Shown: positions 18,075-27,024, numbered from the stretch's first letter. The stretch: 64,000 bases of DNA from RUG563 sp024681215 (GCA_024681215.1 JAILBG010000107.1:1-64000), one strand, 5' to 3'. Notes: generated from the letters alone by a model not told the origin. Made by a program: numbers and translations.

Positions 18075-19118
18075 ATGACGAAGAAACTGCTCTGCATCCT
18101 GGCGGCGCTGACGCTTTTGGCTGCGCCCGCCCTGGCGGAAAACCCGGACACCGGCTCCTGGAGCCAGATCAACCAGGCCGTGAGCCGCAGCGAGGACTGG
18201 CAGCGGTTCGCCGAGGGCGATCAATTCCATCTGGGCGAGAAAGCGGCGGTGCAGCCGGGGGACGATTTGCTTTCCATCGTTTCCTACGGCACCTATCCCA
18301 GCATGGACGGCAGCACCGTCTGCGTGCCCATGGCCATGGAGCTGGCAAGGCAGTGGCTGGGGCTTCCGGAGGAGGACATGAACGGCTTTGTGAACTTCTC
18401 CACCACGCCCTACGCCTATGACCGGCTGATCGAGGGCAAGCCGAATCCCCTTTCCACCGTCAAAAGCCAGGGGATCATGATGGACGACGCCCATCCCATC
18501 GACCTGGTGCTGGCCACCTATCCCAACGCCGACGAGCGCCAGGCCGCGGCGGACGCGGGGGTGGAACTGGTGTACGTGCCCTTCTGCTGCGATGCGTTTA
18601 TCTTCATGGTGAACGATCAGAACCCCGTGGACAGCCTGACGGTGCGGCAGATCCGGGAGATCTATACCGGCCAGGTGCTGTCCTGGAGCCAGGTGGGCGG
18701 GGAGGAAAGACCCCTGGACGCCTATCAGCGGCCCCACGGCAGCGGCAGCCAGACGGCCATGGAGGAAATGGTGATGCAGGGCCTGCAGATGAGCAACGTC
18801 ACCGAAGCCTATATCTCCGACGGCATGGCCGACGCCATCCGGCAGGTGGGCAATTACGATAACGGTCCGAGCGCCATTGGCTACAGCTATCTGTATTACG
18901 TGAACGAACTGGTGGAGAGCGGCGGCATCAAGGTGCTTGCCATCGACGGCATCGCCCCCACGGACGAAAACCTGCAGTCCGGCGCCTATCCCTTCACGGT
19001 GAATTATTTCGCCGTGTACCGCAAGGGCGATGAAAACACGGAAGCCTTCGTGAATTGGCTGGTCAGCGACGCGGGCCAGCAGGCCGTGCGCCAGGCGGGG
19101 TACGTGCCGCTGAAGTAA
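18075..19118 (+). CDS. Secreted PstS-like substrate-binding protein, orphan
   Basis: A 347-residue periplasmic-binding-fold protein of the PBP-like/PstS group. The signal peptide is residues 1-21 (ending ALAEN) and has no lipobox cysteine. Phosphate-binding-type features include the hinge NPVDSLTVRQIREIYTGQVLSW and RPHGSGSQTAMEE, the loop that in PstS contacts phosphate. It closes with FVNWLVSDAGQQAVRQAGYVPL, typical of the family. No permease or ATPase gene is nearby, so it is not part of a local ABC transporter. A role in sensing or wall-associated binding is a guess. Confidence 0.8.
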   Translation: MTKKLLCILAALTLLAAPALAENPDTGSWSQINQAVSRSEDWQRFAEGDQFHLGEKAAVQPGDDLLSIVSYGTYPSMDGSTVCVPMAMELARQWLGLPEEDMNGFVNFSTTPYAYDRLIEGKPNPLSTVKSQGIMMDDAHPIDLVLATYPNADERQAAADAGVELVYVPFCCDAFIFMVNDQNPVDSLTVRQIREIYTGQVLSWSQVGGEERPLDAYQRPHGSGSQTAMEEMVMQGLQMSNVTEAYISDGMADAIRQVGNYDNGPSAIGYSYLYYVNELVESGGIKVLAIDGIAPTDENLQSGAYPFTVNYFAVYRKGDENTEAFVNWLVSDAGQQAVRQAGYVPLK

Positions 19119-19177
19119 CCGGCATAGAAAACGGAAAATGGGCCATGCTAATCCCGTCAAAAAGGAGGAGGAAAAGC

Positions 19178-20350
19178 ATGGCTCGTTTTTTGCGTTGGAT
19201 CGGTATAGTTCTGTGCGTGTGCCTGGGATCGGTCTGTTTGGCGCCGGCGGCGCAGGCCGCTTCGCCGCTGGAGGAGGGCGTCCCCGTGACGCTCACCGCC
19301 CCCAGCGCCATCCTGACGGAGGCGGACAGCGGCGCGGTGATCTTTGAAAAGAACGCCGACGACCGGCGGCCCGCCGCGTCCATCACCAAGCTCATGACCA
19401 TCCTGATCGTGCTGGAAAAGCTGGAAGCGGGGGAGATCGGCCCGGAGGACAAAATCACCGTTTCCACCGCGGCGGCGGCCCAGCCGGGCAGCCAGGCGTT
19501 CCTGGACGCGGGGGCGGCGTATCCCCTCAAGGATCTGCTCAAATCCGCCGTGATCGCCAGCGCCAACGACAGCGCCGCCGCCCTGGCGGAATACGTGGCC
19601 GGGACGGAAGGGGCGTTCGTGACGCTGATGAACGAAAAAGCGGAAGGCCTGGGCCTAAGGAACACCCATTACGCCAACTGCACGGGCTTGCCGGCTCAGG
19701 GGCAGTATACCAGCGCCCGGGACGTGGCGGCCATCTCCCGGGAGGTGGCGAAGCATCCGCTGTATTTCACCTATTCCTCCACCTGGCTGGATACCCTGAC
19801 CCATCCCTCCGGCCGGGTGACGGACCTGACCAATACCAACCGTCTTGTGCGGTTCTACCGGGACTGCGACGGCTTCAAGACAGGCAGCACCGAGGAAGCG
19901 AAATACTGCCTGAGCGCCACGGCGGAGAAAAACGGCATGCGCCTGATCGCGGTGGTGCTGGGCGTGCCCAGCAGCCAGACCCGCTTCGACGAGGCCCGGG
20001 CCATGATGGATTGGGGCTTTTCCGCCTTTAGCCGGGTGGAGGTGGCCAAGGCGGGGGACTGGACCGGCGATACCGTGCCGGTGAAGCTGGGGGCCAGGGA
20101 CAGCGTGGAAGCGGCCCTGGAAAAAGGGATCAGCATGCTGCTTCGCCCGGGGGAAAAGGAAAAGCTGACCATGCAGACGGACCTGGTGGAATCCGTGACG
20201 GCGCCGGTGCGGCCCGGGCAGGAATTGGGCACGGTGCGCATCCTGCTGGGGGACCGGGTGGTGGCCCGGGTAAAGGCGGTGGCGGCCAGGGAAGTGCGGA
20301 TGCCGGGACTGCTGGAAGGCTTTTTCAGACTGCTGGAGAACTGGCGCTGA
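19178..20350 (+). CDS. dacF: Serine-type D-alanyl-D-alanine carboxypeptidase, DacF/PBP5 family
   Basis: A 390-residue low-molecular-weight penicillin-binding protein that removes terminal D-Ala from peptidoglycan pentapeptides. AAAGGAGGAGG precedes the chosen ATG, and the signal peptide ends at AQAAS. The SxxK motif is SITK (Ser68), the SxN motif is SAND (near residue 128) and the KTG motif is KTGS (near residue 234). A PBP5-like C-terminal beta domain (residues about 285-370) and a short amphipathic end (LLEGFFRLLENWR) that would sit on the membrane complete it. In Bacillus dacF belongs to the sporulation programme; here a wider role is equally possible. Confidence 0.94.
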   Translation: MARFLRWIGIVLCVCLGSVCLAPAAQAASPLEEGVPVTLTAPSAILTEADSGAVIFEKNADDRRPAASITKLMTILIVLEKLEAGEIGPEDKITVSTAAAAQPGSQAFLDAGAAYPLKDLLKSAVIASANDSAAALAEYVAGTEGAFVTLMNEKAEGLGLRNTHYANCTGLPAQGQYTSARDVAAISREVAKHPLYFTYSSTWLDTLTHPSGRVTDLTNTNRLVRFYRDCDGFKTGSTEEAKYCLSATAEKNGMRLIAVVLGVPSSQTRFDEARAMMDWGFSAFSRVEVAKAGDWTGDTVPVKLGARDSVEAALEKGISMLLRPGEKEKLTMQTDLVESVTAPVRPGQELGTVRILLGDRVVARVKAVAAREVRMPGLLEGFFRLLENWR

Positions 20351-20421
20351 ACCTGGGAAAACAGACCGGATATCATAAAATCGCATGAGATTCACGAAAA
20401 TGTAAAAAATCTGAAATATTA

Positions 20422-20450
20422 TTGACAAAATAAAAGAAAAATAATACAAT
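20422..20450 (+). promoter_or_regulatory. Strong sigma-A promoter upstream of vanW
   Basis: TTGACA, 17 bases, TACAAT in an AT-rich gap. The predicted start is near 20457, which argues against the ATG at 20466 as a translation start and for the GTG at 20490. Confidence 0.85.
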
Positions 20451-20489
20451 TAAATAGAATCGGGTATGTTTAGAAGGGAGGCGCGGCCT

Positions 20490-22088
20490 GTGCGGGGGAA
20501 AAACGAGCGGTTTACGCCGGCGCGGCCCGCCTATCCTGAGGATCCTGCGGAAATGGAGATGCGCAGCCAGGAGGACTGGGCGGATTACCCGGACATGGTG
20601 TATCAGGCCCAGGAAGCGGAGGAGGAAGCCTTTGTAAATCCGCCCGCCGCGCCGCCCGAAGCGCCGGCGCGCAGCCGCCGCGGAATGAACGGGGGCTGGG
20701 CGCTGACGGCGCTTGTGTGCATAGGGCTGCTGTGCCTCATTGTCTATTCGGTGATTTCCCTGCGCAGGCCCTACGATACGTTCCGGCAGAAGGCCGCGAA
20801 GGTCAATCAGGACGTGATCGCCCAGGGGATCTACGTGGACGGCGTCCACGTGGGGGGCAAAACGAAGGCGCAGGCGGCCCAGGCCCTGGGCGGCGCCCAG
20901 ACCGTGTACGGGGGATTGCAGATCGTTGTGCAGGTGGACGGCGAAACCTGGGTGCTGACGGACCGGGAGCTGCCCCTGGAGCGCAACACCGAGGCGGTGC
21001 TGGACGCTGCGTACGCCGTAGGCCGGCAGGGATCGCGGGATACCCTTTCCACCCGGGTGACGCCCTTTGAATACCGGTATCGGCATCTGTATCATACCGC
21101 GGCTTCCCCGGTGGAACTGCACACGGTGGTGACCTACGATCCGGAAAAGGTACGGGAATTGACGGGCGTGATCGAGAACCGGATCAACCGGGAGCCCATC
21201 GACGCGCAGGTGGCCACCTTTGATTTTGCATCCCGGGCCTTTACCTACCAGCCGGAGCAGCCGGGGCGGAAAATCGACGGCAACAGCCTGTACAATCAGC
21301 TGATCTCCGCCCTGGACCGGCGGGATTACCGGGCGAAGATCGTGATGAGCAGTCAGCCGATCCCCGCCAAAGTAACGGCGCAGCAGCTGGCGGATTCCTT
21401 TTCCCTGATTTCCACCTATACCACCCAGACCACCGCGGACGGCAACCGGAACAACAATGTGAACCTGGCCGCCAACGCCGTGACGAACACGGCCGTCATG
21501 CCTGGGGAAACCTTTTCCTTCAATCAGGCTACGGGCCAGCGCACGGCGGAAAAGGGCTATCTGCCTGCGGCGGCCATTCTGGGGGGCGCCACGGTTGACG
21601 AGATCGGCGGGGGCGTGTGCCAGGTGAGCAGCACGCTGTTCAACGCCGCGGCCATGGCGGATATGACCATCCTGAAGCGCACGCCCCACACCTGGCCCAG
21701 CAATTATGTGGAAAAGGGCCGGGACGCCACGGTGAACTGGCCCACCCTGGATTTTTCCTTCCGCAACGACCGGGACACCCCCGTTTTCATCGTGGCGTAT
21801 TACCGGCAGCGGGAATGTACGGTGGAAATCTATGGCTGCAGCCTGGGAAGCGGCAATTCCATTACCCTGGAAACCCAGCTGATCTCCGTGACGGAGCCCC
21901 CCGCCGAAGCCCTTTACGAGCAGAACCCGGAATTGCCGCCCGGCACGGTGCAGGAGAAAAAGAAGCCCCGGACGGGATACGTGGTGGATACCTACCGGGT
22001 ATACCGGCACAACGGCGTGGAATACAAGCGGGAAAAGCTGTGCACCTCCAATTACCAGATGATCCAGCAGGTGATCGAGTACAACTGA
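20490..22088 (+). CDS. VanW family membrane protein
   Basis: A 532-residue envelope protein of the VanW family. I place the start at GTG 20490, because GAAGGGAGG lies 8 bases upstream; the in-frame ATG 24 bases earlier has no such site. A charged cytoplasmic segment of about 65 residues precedes one transmembrane helix (ALTALVCIGLLCLIVYSVI). Outside are two putative peptidoglycan-binding type 4 domains (from IYVDGVHVGGKTKAQAAQAL) and then the VanW domain with MPGETFSFNQATG and GGGVCQVSSTLFNAA. VanW was named from glycopeptide resistance clusters but its activity is undefined, and most members, including this one, are not in such clusters. Confidence 0.88.
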   Translation: MRGKNERFTPARPAYPEDPAEMEMRSQEDWADYPDMVYQAQEAEEEAFVNPPAAPPEAPARSRRGMNGGWALTALVCIGLLCLIVYSVISLRRPYDTFRQKAAKVNQDVIAQGIYVDGVHVGGKTKAQAAQALGGAQTVYGGLQIVVQVDGETWVLTDRELPLERNTEAVLDAAYAVGRQGSRDTLSTRVTPFEYRYRHLYHTAASPVELHTVVTYDPEKVRELTGVIENRINREPIDAQVATFDFASRAFTYQPEQPGRKIDGNSLYNQLISALDRRDYRAKIVMSSQPIPAKVTAQQLADSFSLISTYTTQTTADGNRNNNVNLAANAVTNTAVMPGETFSFNQATGQRTAEKGYLPAAAILGGATVDEIGGGVCQVSSTLFNAAAMADMTILKRTPHTWPSNYVEKGRDATVNWPTLDFSFRNDRDTPVFIVAYYRQRECTVEIYGCSLGSGNSITLETQLISVTEPPAEALYEQNPELPPGTVQEKKKPRTGYVVDTYRVYRHNGVEYKREKLCTSNYQMIQQVIEYN

Positions 22089-22106
22089 CGAAGGGAGAAA
22101 TGAGCC

Positions 22107-22799
22107 ATGCTCAAGGGCGATCTGCGCAAGCAGGCCATCGTGGATACCGCGGAGGCGCTGTTTTTTGAAAAAGGGTACGCCGGGGCCACCATTCAGGATT
22201 TCCTGGACCGGCTGAACTGTAGCAAGGGCAGCTTCTACCACCATTACGAATCCAAGCTGCAGGTGCTTACCGAGCTGTGCCGGCAGAAGGCGGAGAAGGG
22301 CTTTGCAGCGTTCCAGGCCCAGGTGTACGACGACAACCTGGACCGGCTCAACGGCCTGATCTATTACGCCATGCCCTTCCGGGACGGGGAGGAAGGCACG
22401 CTGTCGCTGCTGCTGCCCCTGATCGGGCTGAGCGACGGGCGGGTGGTGCTGGACGCTATGCTGGACGCGCAGAAGAAGCTGTTTTTCCCGGAAATGGAAA
22501 AGCTGCTGGAATTCCTGCGGGCCCGGGGGGACTTCCATTACACGAAGGCGCTGCTGCCGGAATTGCTGTGGGACAGCTACACCGCCGTGTACATGCGGCT
22601 CATGGAGGAGGCTGCCTTCATCCGCCAGGGCGGCGGCGCCGGCGGGGTGACGCTGATCCTGGAGGCGGAAAGGTTTTTGTGGGAGCGGCTGCTGGACGCG
22701 CCCTTCGCCAGCATGGAGCTGATCCGGGCGGACGAGGTGCTGCGGGTGATCGGCCACGCGGCGAACCGGCTGAAATATCAGGAAACCGCGGAGGCCTGA
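22107..22799 (+). CDS. TetR/AcrR-family transcriptional regulator
   Basis: A 230-residue regulator. The N-terminal helix-turn-helix is typical (IVDTAEALFFEKGYAGATIQDFL, then CSKGSFYHHYESK, residues 8-50). The C-terminal ligand domain shows no recognisable subfamily. AAGGGAG precedes the ATG and the gene follows vanW by 18 bases, so it is probably transcribed with vanW. A terminator follows. Its target and ligand are unknown; VanW or the adjacent promoter at 20422 is an obvious candidate, but no palindrome is evident there. Confidence 0.9.
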   Translation: MLKGDLRKQAIVDTAEALFFEKGYAGATIQDFLDRLNCSKGSFYHHYESKLQVLTELCRQKAEKGFAAFQAQVYDDNLDRLNGLIYYAMPFRDGEEGTLSLLLPLIGLSDGRVVLDAMLDAQKKLFFPEMEKLLEFLRARGDFHYTKALLPELLWDSYTAVYMRLMEEAAFIRQGGGAGGVTLILEAERFLWERLLDAPFASMELIRADEVLRVIGHAANRLKYQETAEA

Positions 22800-22815
22800 C
22801 GGAAAGACCTTTTTA

Positions 22816-22841
22816 CCCGGCGCGCAGCCGGGCATTTTTTT
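22816..22841 (+). terminator. Rho-independent terminator
   Basis: CCCGGC/GCCGGG stem with a 5-base loop, followed by CA and seven T. It closes the vanW-tetR unit. Confidence 0.88.
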
Positions 22842-22842
22842 C

Positions 22843-22871
22843 TTGTATTTTTGGGTTTTTCCCGATATAAT
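22843..22871 (+). promoter_or_regulatory. Candidate sigma-A promoter of glnS
   Basis: TTGTAT, 17 bases, TATAAT. It starts within two bases of the preceding T-run, and the glnS ATG lies about 50 bases downstream of the predicted start. Confidence 0.78.
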
Positions 22872-22928
22872 GTTGAAAGCGCCTTTCCGGCGCGTATTCA
22901 CGTATTCTTTTTGAAGGAGGGATCGGCA

Positions 22929-24629
22929 ATGGAAAACGAAAACGCGCGCAGCAACTTTATCTGGGACGCCATCGACCAGGATCTGGCGGAGGGCCGCGCC
23001 CAGCAGGTGCACACCCGTTTTCCTCCCGAACCCAACGGCTATCCTCACATCGGCCACTGCAAGGCCCTGGTGACGGATTTCGGCACGGCGGAAAAATACG
23101 GCGGGCTGTGCAATTTGCGCTTTGACGACACCAACCCCGCCAAGGAGGACACCGAATACGCGGAGGCCATCAAGCGGGACATCGAATGGCTGGGCTTCCA
23201 CTGGACCGGCGGGCTGTATTACGCCAGCGATTATTATCAGCGCCTGTACGATATCGCCGAGGATTTCATCCGGCGTGGCCTTGCCTATGTGGACGAGCTT
23301 TCCGCCGATGAAATGCGGGAATACCGGGGCACCCTGACCGCCCCGGGCAAGAATTCCCCCTGGCGGGACCGGCCTGCGGAAGAAAGCCTGGATCTTTTCC
23401 GCCGCATGAAAAACGGCGAATTTCCCGAGGGCCGCTATATCCTCCGGGCGAAGATCGACATGGCGTCCCCCAACATGAACATGCGGGACCCCGCCATGTA
23501 CCGTATCCTCTACAAAGAGCACTGGCGCACGGGGAACAAATGGTGCATCTATCCTATGTACGATTTTGCCCATCCGCTTTCCGATGCCTTCGAGGGCATC
23601 ACCTTCTCCCTCTGCTCCCTGGAGTTTGAGGATCACCGCCCGCTGTACGACTGGTTTGTGGAAAAAGCGGGCTTCCGCAAGGGGGACGGCAAGGGTTATT
23701 TCGGCCCCCGGCAGATCGAATTTGCCCGGCTCAATATCACCCGCACCCTGATGAGCAAGCGGTATCTGCGTTACCTGGTGGAGCAGGGCCTGGTCAGCGG
23801 CTGGGACGATCCCCGGATGCCCACGCTTTGCGCCATGCGCCGCCGCGGCTATCCCGGCAGCGCCATCCGCGCGTTCGTGGATCAGGTGGGTTTGGCGAAG
23901 GCCGATTCCACCGTGGACGTGCAGATGCTGGACGCCTGCGTGCGCAGCGCCGTGGGCGAGACCGCGCCCCGGGTGATGGCGGTGCTCAACCCCGTGAAGG
24001 TGGTGCTCACCAACGTGCCCGAGGACTGGAGCGACACCCTGACCATGGAAAACCATCCCGATCATCCCGAAATGGGCGAGCGGCAGGTGACCATCAGCCG
24101 GGAAATCTGGATCGAAAGGGAAGATTTCGAAGAAGATCCGCCGAAAAAATTCTTCCGCCTCAAGCCCGACGGGGAAGTGCGCCTGAAGGGCGCGTACATC
24201 ATCAAATGCGAAAACGTGGTGAAGGACGCGGAGGGCGGCATCGACCATCTGGAATGCAGCGTGGACCTTTCCTCCCGCTCCGGCTCCGAAGGCGCCGACC
24301 GCAAGGTGAAGGGCACCATCCACTGGGTCAACGCCCGGGACTGCGCGGCCTTTGAAGCCCGGCTGTACGATCAGCTGATGACCGAGGAATGGGACAGCGC
24401 GCCCGCCGAGGAAAAGAAGGACTTTGAATCCTTCCGCCGTTTCCTGAACCCCGATTCCCTGATCGTGAAGAACGGCTGGTGCGAGCATACCCTGGTGCAC
24501 GCCAAGGTGGGCGATACCTTCCAGTTCCTGCGCATGGGCTATTTCTGCAAGGACAAGGATTCCACGGCGGAAATGAGCGTCTATAACCGCGTGGTGAGCC
24601 TGAAGGACAGCTACAAGCCCCAGAAGTAA
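22929..24629 (+). CDS. glnS: Glutamine-tRNA ligase
   Basis: GlnRS charges tRNA-Gln directly. The 566-residue protein has the class I signatures PHIGHCKA (near residue 38) and LMSKR (near residue 274), and the GlnRS-type sequence RFPPEPNGYPHIGH with LRFDDTNP. The C-terminal anticodon-binding beta-barrels are complete (ending SLKDSYKPQK). GAAGGAGGG precedes the ATG. Many Clostridia instead make Gln-tRNA through GatCAB; this genome encodes GlnRS and, 0.5 kb downstream, a GltX. GlnRS in bacteria is generally regarded as acquired from eukaryotes by transfer. Confidence 0.97.
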   Translation: MENENARSNFIWDAIDQDLAEGRAQQVHTRFPPEPNGYPHIGHCKALVTDFGTAEKYGGLCNLRFDDTNPAKEDTEYAEAIKRDIEWLGFHWTGGLYYASDYYQRLYDIAEDFIRRGLAYVDELSADEMREYRGTLTAPGKNSPWRDRPAEESLDLFRRMKNGEFPEGRYILRAKIDMASPNMNMRDPAMYRILYKEHWRTGNKWCIYPMYDFAHPLSDAFEGITFSLCSLEFEDHRPLYDWFVEKAGFRKGDGKGYFGPRQIEFARLNITRTLMSKRYLRYLVEQGLVSGWDDPRMPTLCAMRRRGYPGSAIRAFVDQVGLAKADSTVDVQMLDACVRSAVGETAPRVMAVLNPVKVVLTNVPEDWSDTLTMENHPDHPEMGERQVTISREIWIEREDFEEDPPKKFFRLKPDGEVRLKGAYIIKCENVVKDAEGGIDHLECSVDLSSRSGSEGADRKVKGTIHWVNARDCAAFEARLYDQLMTEEWDSAPAEEKKDFESFRRFLNPDSLIVKNGWCEHTLVHAKVGDTFQFLRMGYFCKDKDSTAEMSVYNRVVSLKDSYKPQK

Positions 24630-24630
24630 C

Positions 24631-25065
24631 ATGGAATACAAAAGACTGACAATCGACGATTTGGCCATGGTGATGGCCATGAACCGGGACTTTCGGGAAG
24701 GCTTTGCGGAGGAAAGCAGCCTGCGGGCATTTCTTTGCGATCCGGACTGCTGGCTGTTCGCGGCGGCGGAGGATGGCAGGATCATCGGCTTTGCCTATGG
24801 CTATGCTCTGCAGAGACTGAATACCCAACGGAAAATGCTGTATATCCATGAGGTGGGCGTGCTGGACGATTGCCAGCGGCAGGGGATCGGAAGCCGGCTG
24901 ATGAAAGAACTGCTGACAGCCTGCGAAGCAGAGCATATCTGCAAAATGTTCCTGACCTGCTATCAAAACAACGCCGGGGCCAACGCGCTCTATCGGAAAG
25001 CTGGCGGGGAAACGATGGCCGAATCTCAGGGCAAGGATACTGTATACTGGTTCCAAATCCCATAA
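24631..25065 (+). CDS. GNAT-family N-acetyltransferase
   Basis: A 144-residue GNAT enzyme. The acetyl-CoA binding motif A is visible as VLDDCQRQGIGSRLMKELL (residues about 80-100), followed by the ALYRKAGGE helix of motif B. The overall pattern is reminiscent of the aminoglycoside 3-N-acetyltransferase I group (YIHEVGV before motif A), but this is only a resemblance and the substrate is unknown. It begins one base after the glnS stop, with no good ribosome binding site of its own. Its GC content looks somewhat lower than that of glnS and gltX. Confidence 0.82.
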   Translation: MEYKRLTIDDLAMVMAMNRDFREGFAEESSLRAFLCDPDCWLFAAAEDGRIIGFAYGYALQRLNTQRKMLYIHEVGVLDDCQRQGIGSRLMKELLTACEAEHICKMFLTCYQNNAGANALYRKAGGETMAESQGKDTVYWFQIP

Positions 25066-25148
25066 TTCAGTTTGGTTTTCACAAGGAGCGCGAGGGAGGG
25101 GCTTTTGCCTCAAAAGCCCTTCTATCGCATACCAAAGGAGGTATTTTT

Positions 25149-26600
25149 ATGACTCAAGTCCGCACCCGCTTTGCCCCGTCGCCCACGGGCTTCATGCACC
25201 TGGGCGGCGTGCGCACGGCGCTGTACGCTTATCTGTTCGCCAAGAAAAACGGCGGTAAATTCATCCTGCGCATCGAGGATACCGACCAGGAGCGCTTCGT
25301 TCCCGGCGCCACGGAAGTGATCTACGATACCCTCCGGGACTGCGGCATCCTCTGGGACGAAGGCCCGGATATCGGCGGCGATTTCGGCCCTTATATCCAG
25401 AGCGAGCGCAAGAACCTGTATCTGCCCTACGCGCAGCAGCTGGTGGAAAAGGGCGCGGCGTATTACTGCTTCTGCACCAAGGAGGAATTGGACGAAAGGC
25501 GCGCCGCGGCGGAAAAACGGGGCGAAGTGTTCAAGTACGACAAGCACTGCCTGAGCCTTTCCAAGGAAGAGGTGCAGGCAAAGCTGGACGCGGGCGTGCC
25601 TTACGTGATCCGCATGAACGCGCCCACGGAGGGCAGCACCGGCTATCACGACCTGGTGTTCGGGGATATGACCTTCCCCAACGCCGACACCATGGACGAT
25701 ATGGTGCTCATCAAGCAGGACGGCATGCCCACCTACAATTTCGCCAACGTCATCGACGACCATCTGATGGGCATCACCCACGTGATGCGGGGCACGGAAT
25801 ACCTGTCCTCCACCCCCCGGTACAATTTCCTCTACAACGCTTTCGGCTGGGAGATCCCCCAGTACATCCATCTGACCACCGTCATGCGGGACGCCCAGCA
25901 CAAGCTCTCCAAGCGGGACGGGGACGCCTATTACAGCGATTTCATCAATAAGGGCTTTCTGAAGGAAGCGCTGGTGAATTACCTTGCCCTGGTGGGCTGG
26001 AACCCCGGCACGGACCAGGAATTCTTCACCATGGACGAGCTGATCCAGGCCTTCGACGTGCGGCACCTGAATAAATCCCCGGGCATTTTCGACGTGACCA
26101 AGCTGGAGTGGATGAACAGCCAGTACGTGCAGAAGATGGACTTTGAGGATTACCTGAAAATGGCCGCGCCCTGGTTCGACAAGGCGCTGGCCGGGAAAGG
26201 CACCGACTACCGCCGCCTGGCGGAGCTGATGCAGAGCCGCACGGACATTTTCAGCCGCATCCCGGAGAAGATCGCGTTCCTGGCGGAAATGCCGGATTAC
26301 GATACCGCCATCTTCTTCAACAAGAAGCAAAAGAGCGACGAAACGGTGGCCCGGGAAGTGCTGCCCTTGCTGCTGCCCGTGCTGGAGAGCGTTCCCGAAT
26401 GGACGGAAGCGGCCATCCACGACGCGGTGATGGCGAAGATCCCCGAATGGGGGAAGAAGAACGGCCAGGTGCTCTGGCCCATGCGCATCGCCATTTCCGG
26501 CCAGGAGAGCACTCCCGGCGGCGCGTTTGAGATCGCCTACCTGCTGGGCAGGGAGGAAACGCTGCGCCGTATGCGGGCGTCCATTGCAAAGCTGGGCTGA
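25149..26600 (+). CDS. gltX: Glutamate-tRNA ligase
   Basis: GluRS charges tRNA-Glu. The 483-residue protein begins TQVRTRFAPSPTGFMHLGGVRT, with the HIGH-equivalent HLGG near residue 18 and the KLSKR loop near residue 252. The C-terminal helical anticodon-binding domain is full length. AAAGGAGG precedes the ATG, so the longer open frame upstream is not used. With a GlnRS in the same cluster this GluRS need not mischarge tRNA-Gln, but discrimination cannot be judged by eye. Confidence 0.97.
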   Translation: MTQVRTRFAPSPTGFMHLGGVRTALYAYLFAKKNGGKFILRIEDTDQERFVPGATEVIYDTLRDCGILWDEGPDIGGDFGPYIQSERKNLYLPYAQQLVEKGAAYYCFCTKEELDERRAAAEKRGEVFKYDKHCLSLSKEEVQAKLDAGVPYVIRMNAPTEGSTGYHDLVFGDMTFPNADTMDDMVLIKQDGMPTYNFANVIDDHLMGITHVMRGTEYLSSTPRYNFLYNAFGWEIPQYIHLTTVMRDAQHKLSKRDGDAYYSDFINKGFLKEALVNYLALVGWNPGTDQEFFTMDELIQAFDVRHLNKSPGIFDVTKLEWMNSQYVQKMDFEDYLKMAAPWFDKALAGKGTDYRRLAELMQSRTDIFSRIPEKIAFLAEMPDYDTAIFFNKKQKSDETVAREVLPLLLPVLESVPEWTEAAIHDAVMAKIPEWGKKNGQVLWPMRIAISGQESTPGGAFEIAYLLGREETLRRMRASIAKLG

Positions 26601-26652
26601 TGCAACGATTGAAAAAACGGCGGAAAATGATAAGATTTTTCCATCCGATCCC

Positions 26653-26681
26653 TTGCAAACGGGAAATCTATGCGGTATAAT
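26653..26681 (+). promoter_or_regulatory. Candidate sigma-A promoter of the HPr-like gene
   Basis: TTGCAA, 17 bases, TATAAT, 27 bases before the ATG; AGGAGGTG lies between. Confidence 0.78.
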
Positions 26682-26707
26682 AGCGATAATTGAGGAGGTG
26701 CGCGAAC

Positions 26708-26935
26708 ATGAAATCCATTCCCATCCGGCTGAATTATGCCGAGGAAGTCAAGGCGTTTGTCAATACGGTGAACCGGTATCCTTACGAAGTGGACCTGCGG
26801 GCGGGCCGCCACGTGGTGGACGCCAAGTCCATTCTGGGCATTTTCTCCCTGGATCTGAGCAAGCCCATCACGCTGGACGTGTATGACGACAACTGCGACG
26901 ATCTGGTGGCCGATATTCAGCAGTTCACCATTTGA
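26708..26935 (+). CDS. HPr-like protein lacking the phosphoryl-accepting histidine
   Basis: A 75-residue protein with the HPr/Crh fold signature in its second half: VDAKSILGIFSLDL aligns with the HPr stretch around regulatory Ser46 (here Ser41). The first half lacks the GxHARPA loop, so there is no equivalent of His15 and it cannot carry phosphate for sugar uptake. Bacillus Crh shows the same pattern, with a missing His and kept Ser, and acts as a corepressor with CcpA. That role is possible here but not shown. It has its own promoter and terminator. The start follows AGGAGGTG; an in-frame TTG overlapping that site is rejected. Confidence 0.75.
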   Translation: MKSIPIRLNYAEEVKAFVNTVNRYPYEVDLRAGRHVVDAKSILGIFSLDLSKPITLDVYDDNCDDLVADIQQFTI

Positions 26936-26951
26936 CCGGTGCGGAGCATCC

Positions 26952-26986
26952 CGGGGGCGGCATAATCGTCGCCCCCGTTCTTTTTT
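26952..26986 (+). terminator. Rho-independent terminator
   Basis: CGGGGGCG/CGCCCCCG stem with a 10-base loop, then TTCTTTTTT. It isolates the HPr-like gene as a single-gene transcript. Confidence 0.88.
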
Positions 26987-27024
26987 GCCGCAAAAACGGC
27001 ATATACTGCCTCGAGGTGATGGGC

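Noticed and set aside
20466..20489. ATG at 20466 as the vanW start
   Set aside because: It lies only about 10 bases after the predicted transcription start and has no ribosome site, unlike the GTG at 20490.
20373..24785. A 1470-codon open frame on the minus strand opposite vanW, tetR and glnS
   Set aside because: Antisense shadow of three well-supported genes, with low-complexity composition and no ribosome site.
24631..25065. Calling the GNAT gene an aminoglycoside-resistance enzyme
   Set aside because: Only a loose resemblance around the acetyl-CoA motif; not enough to assign a substrate.
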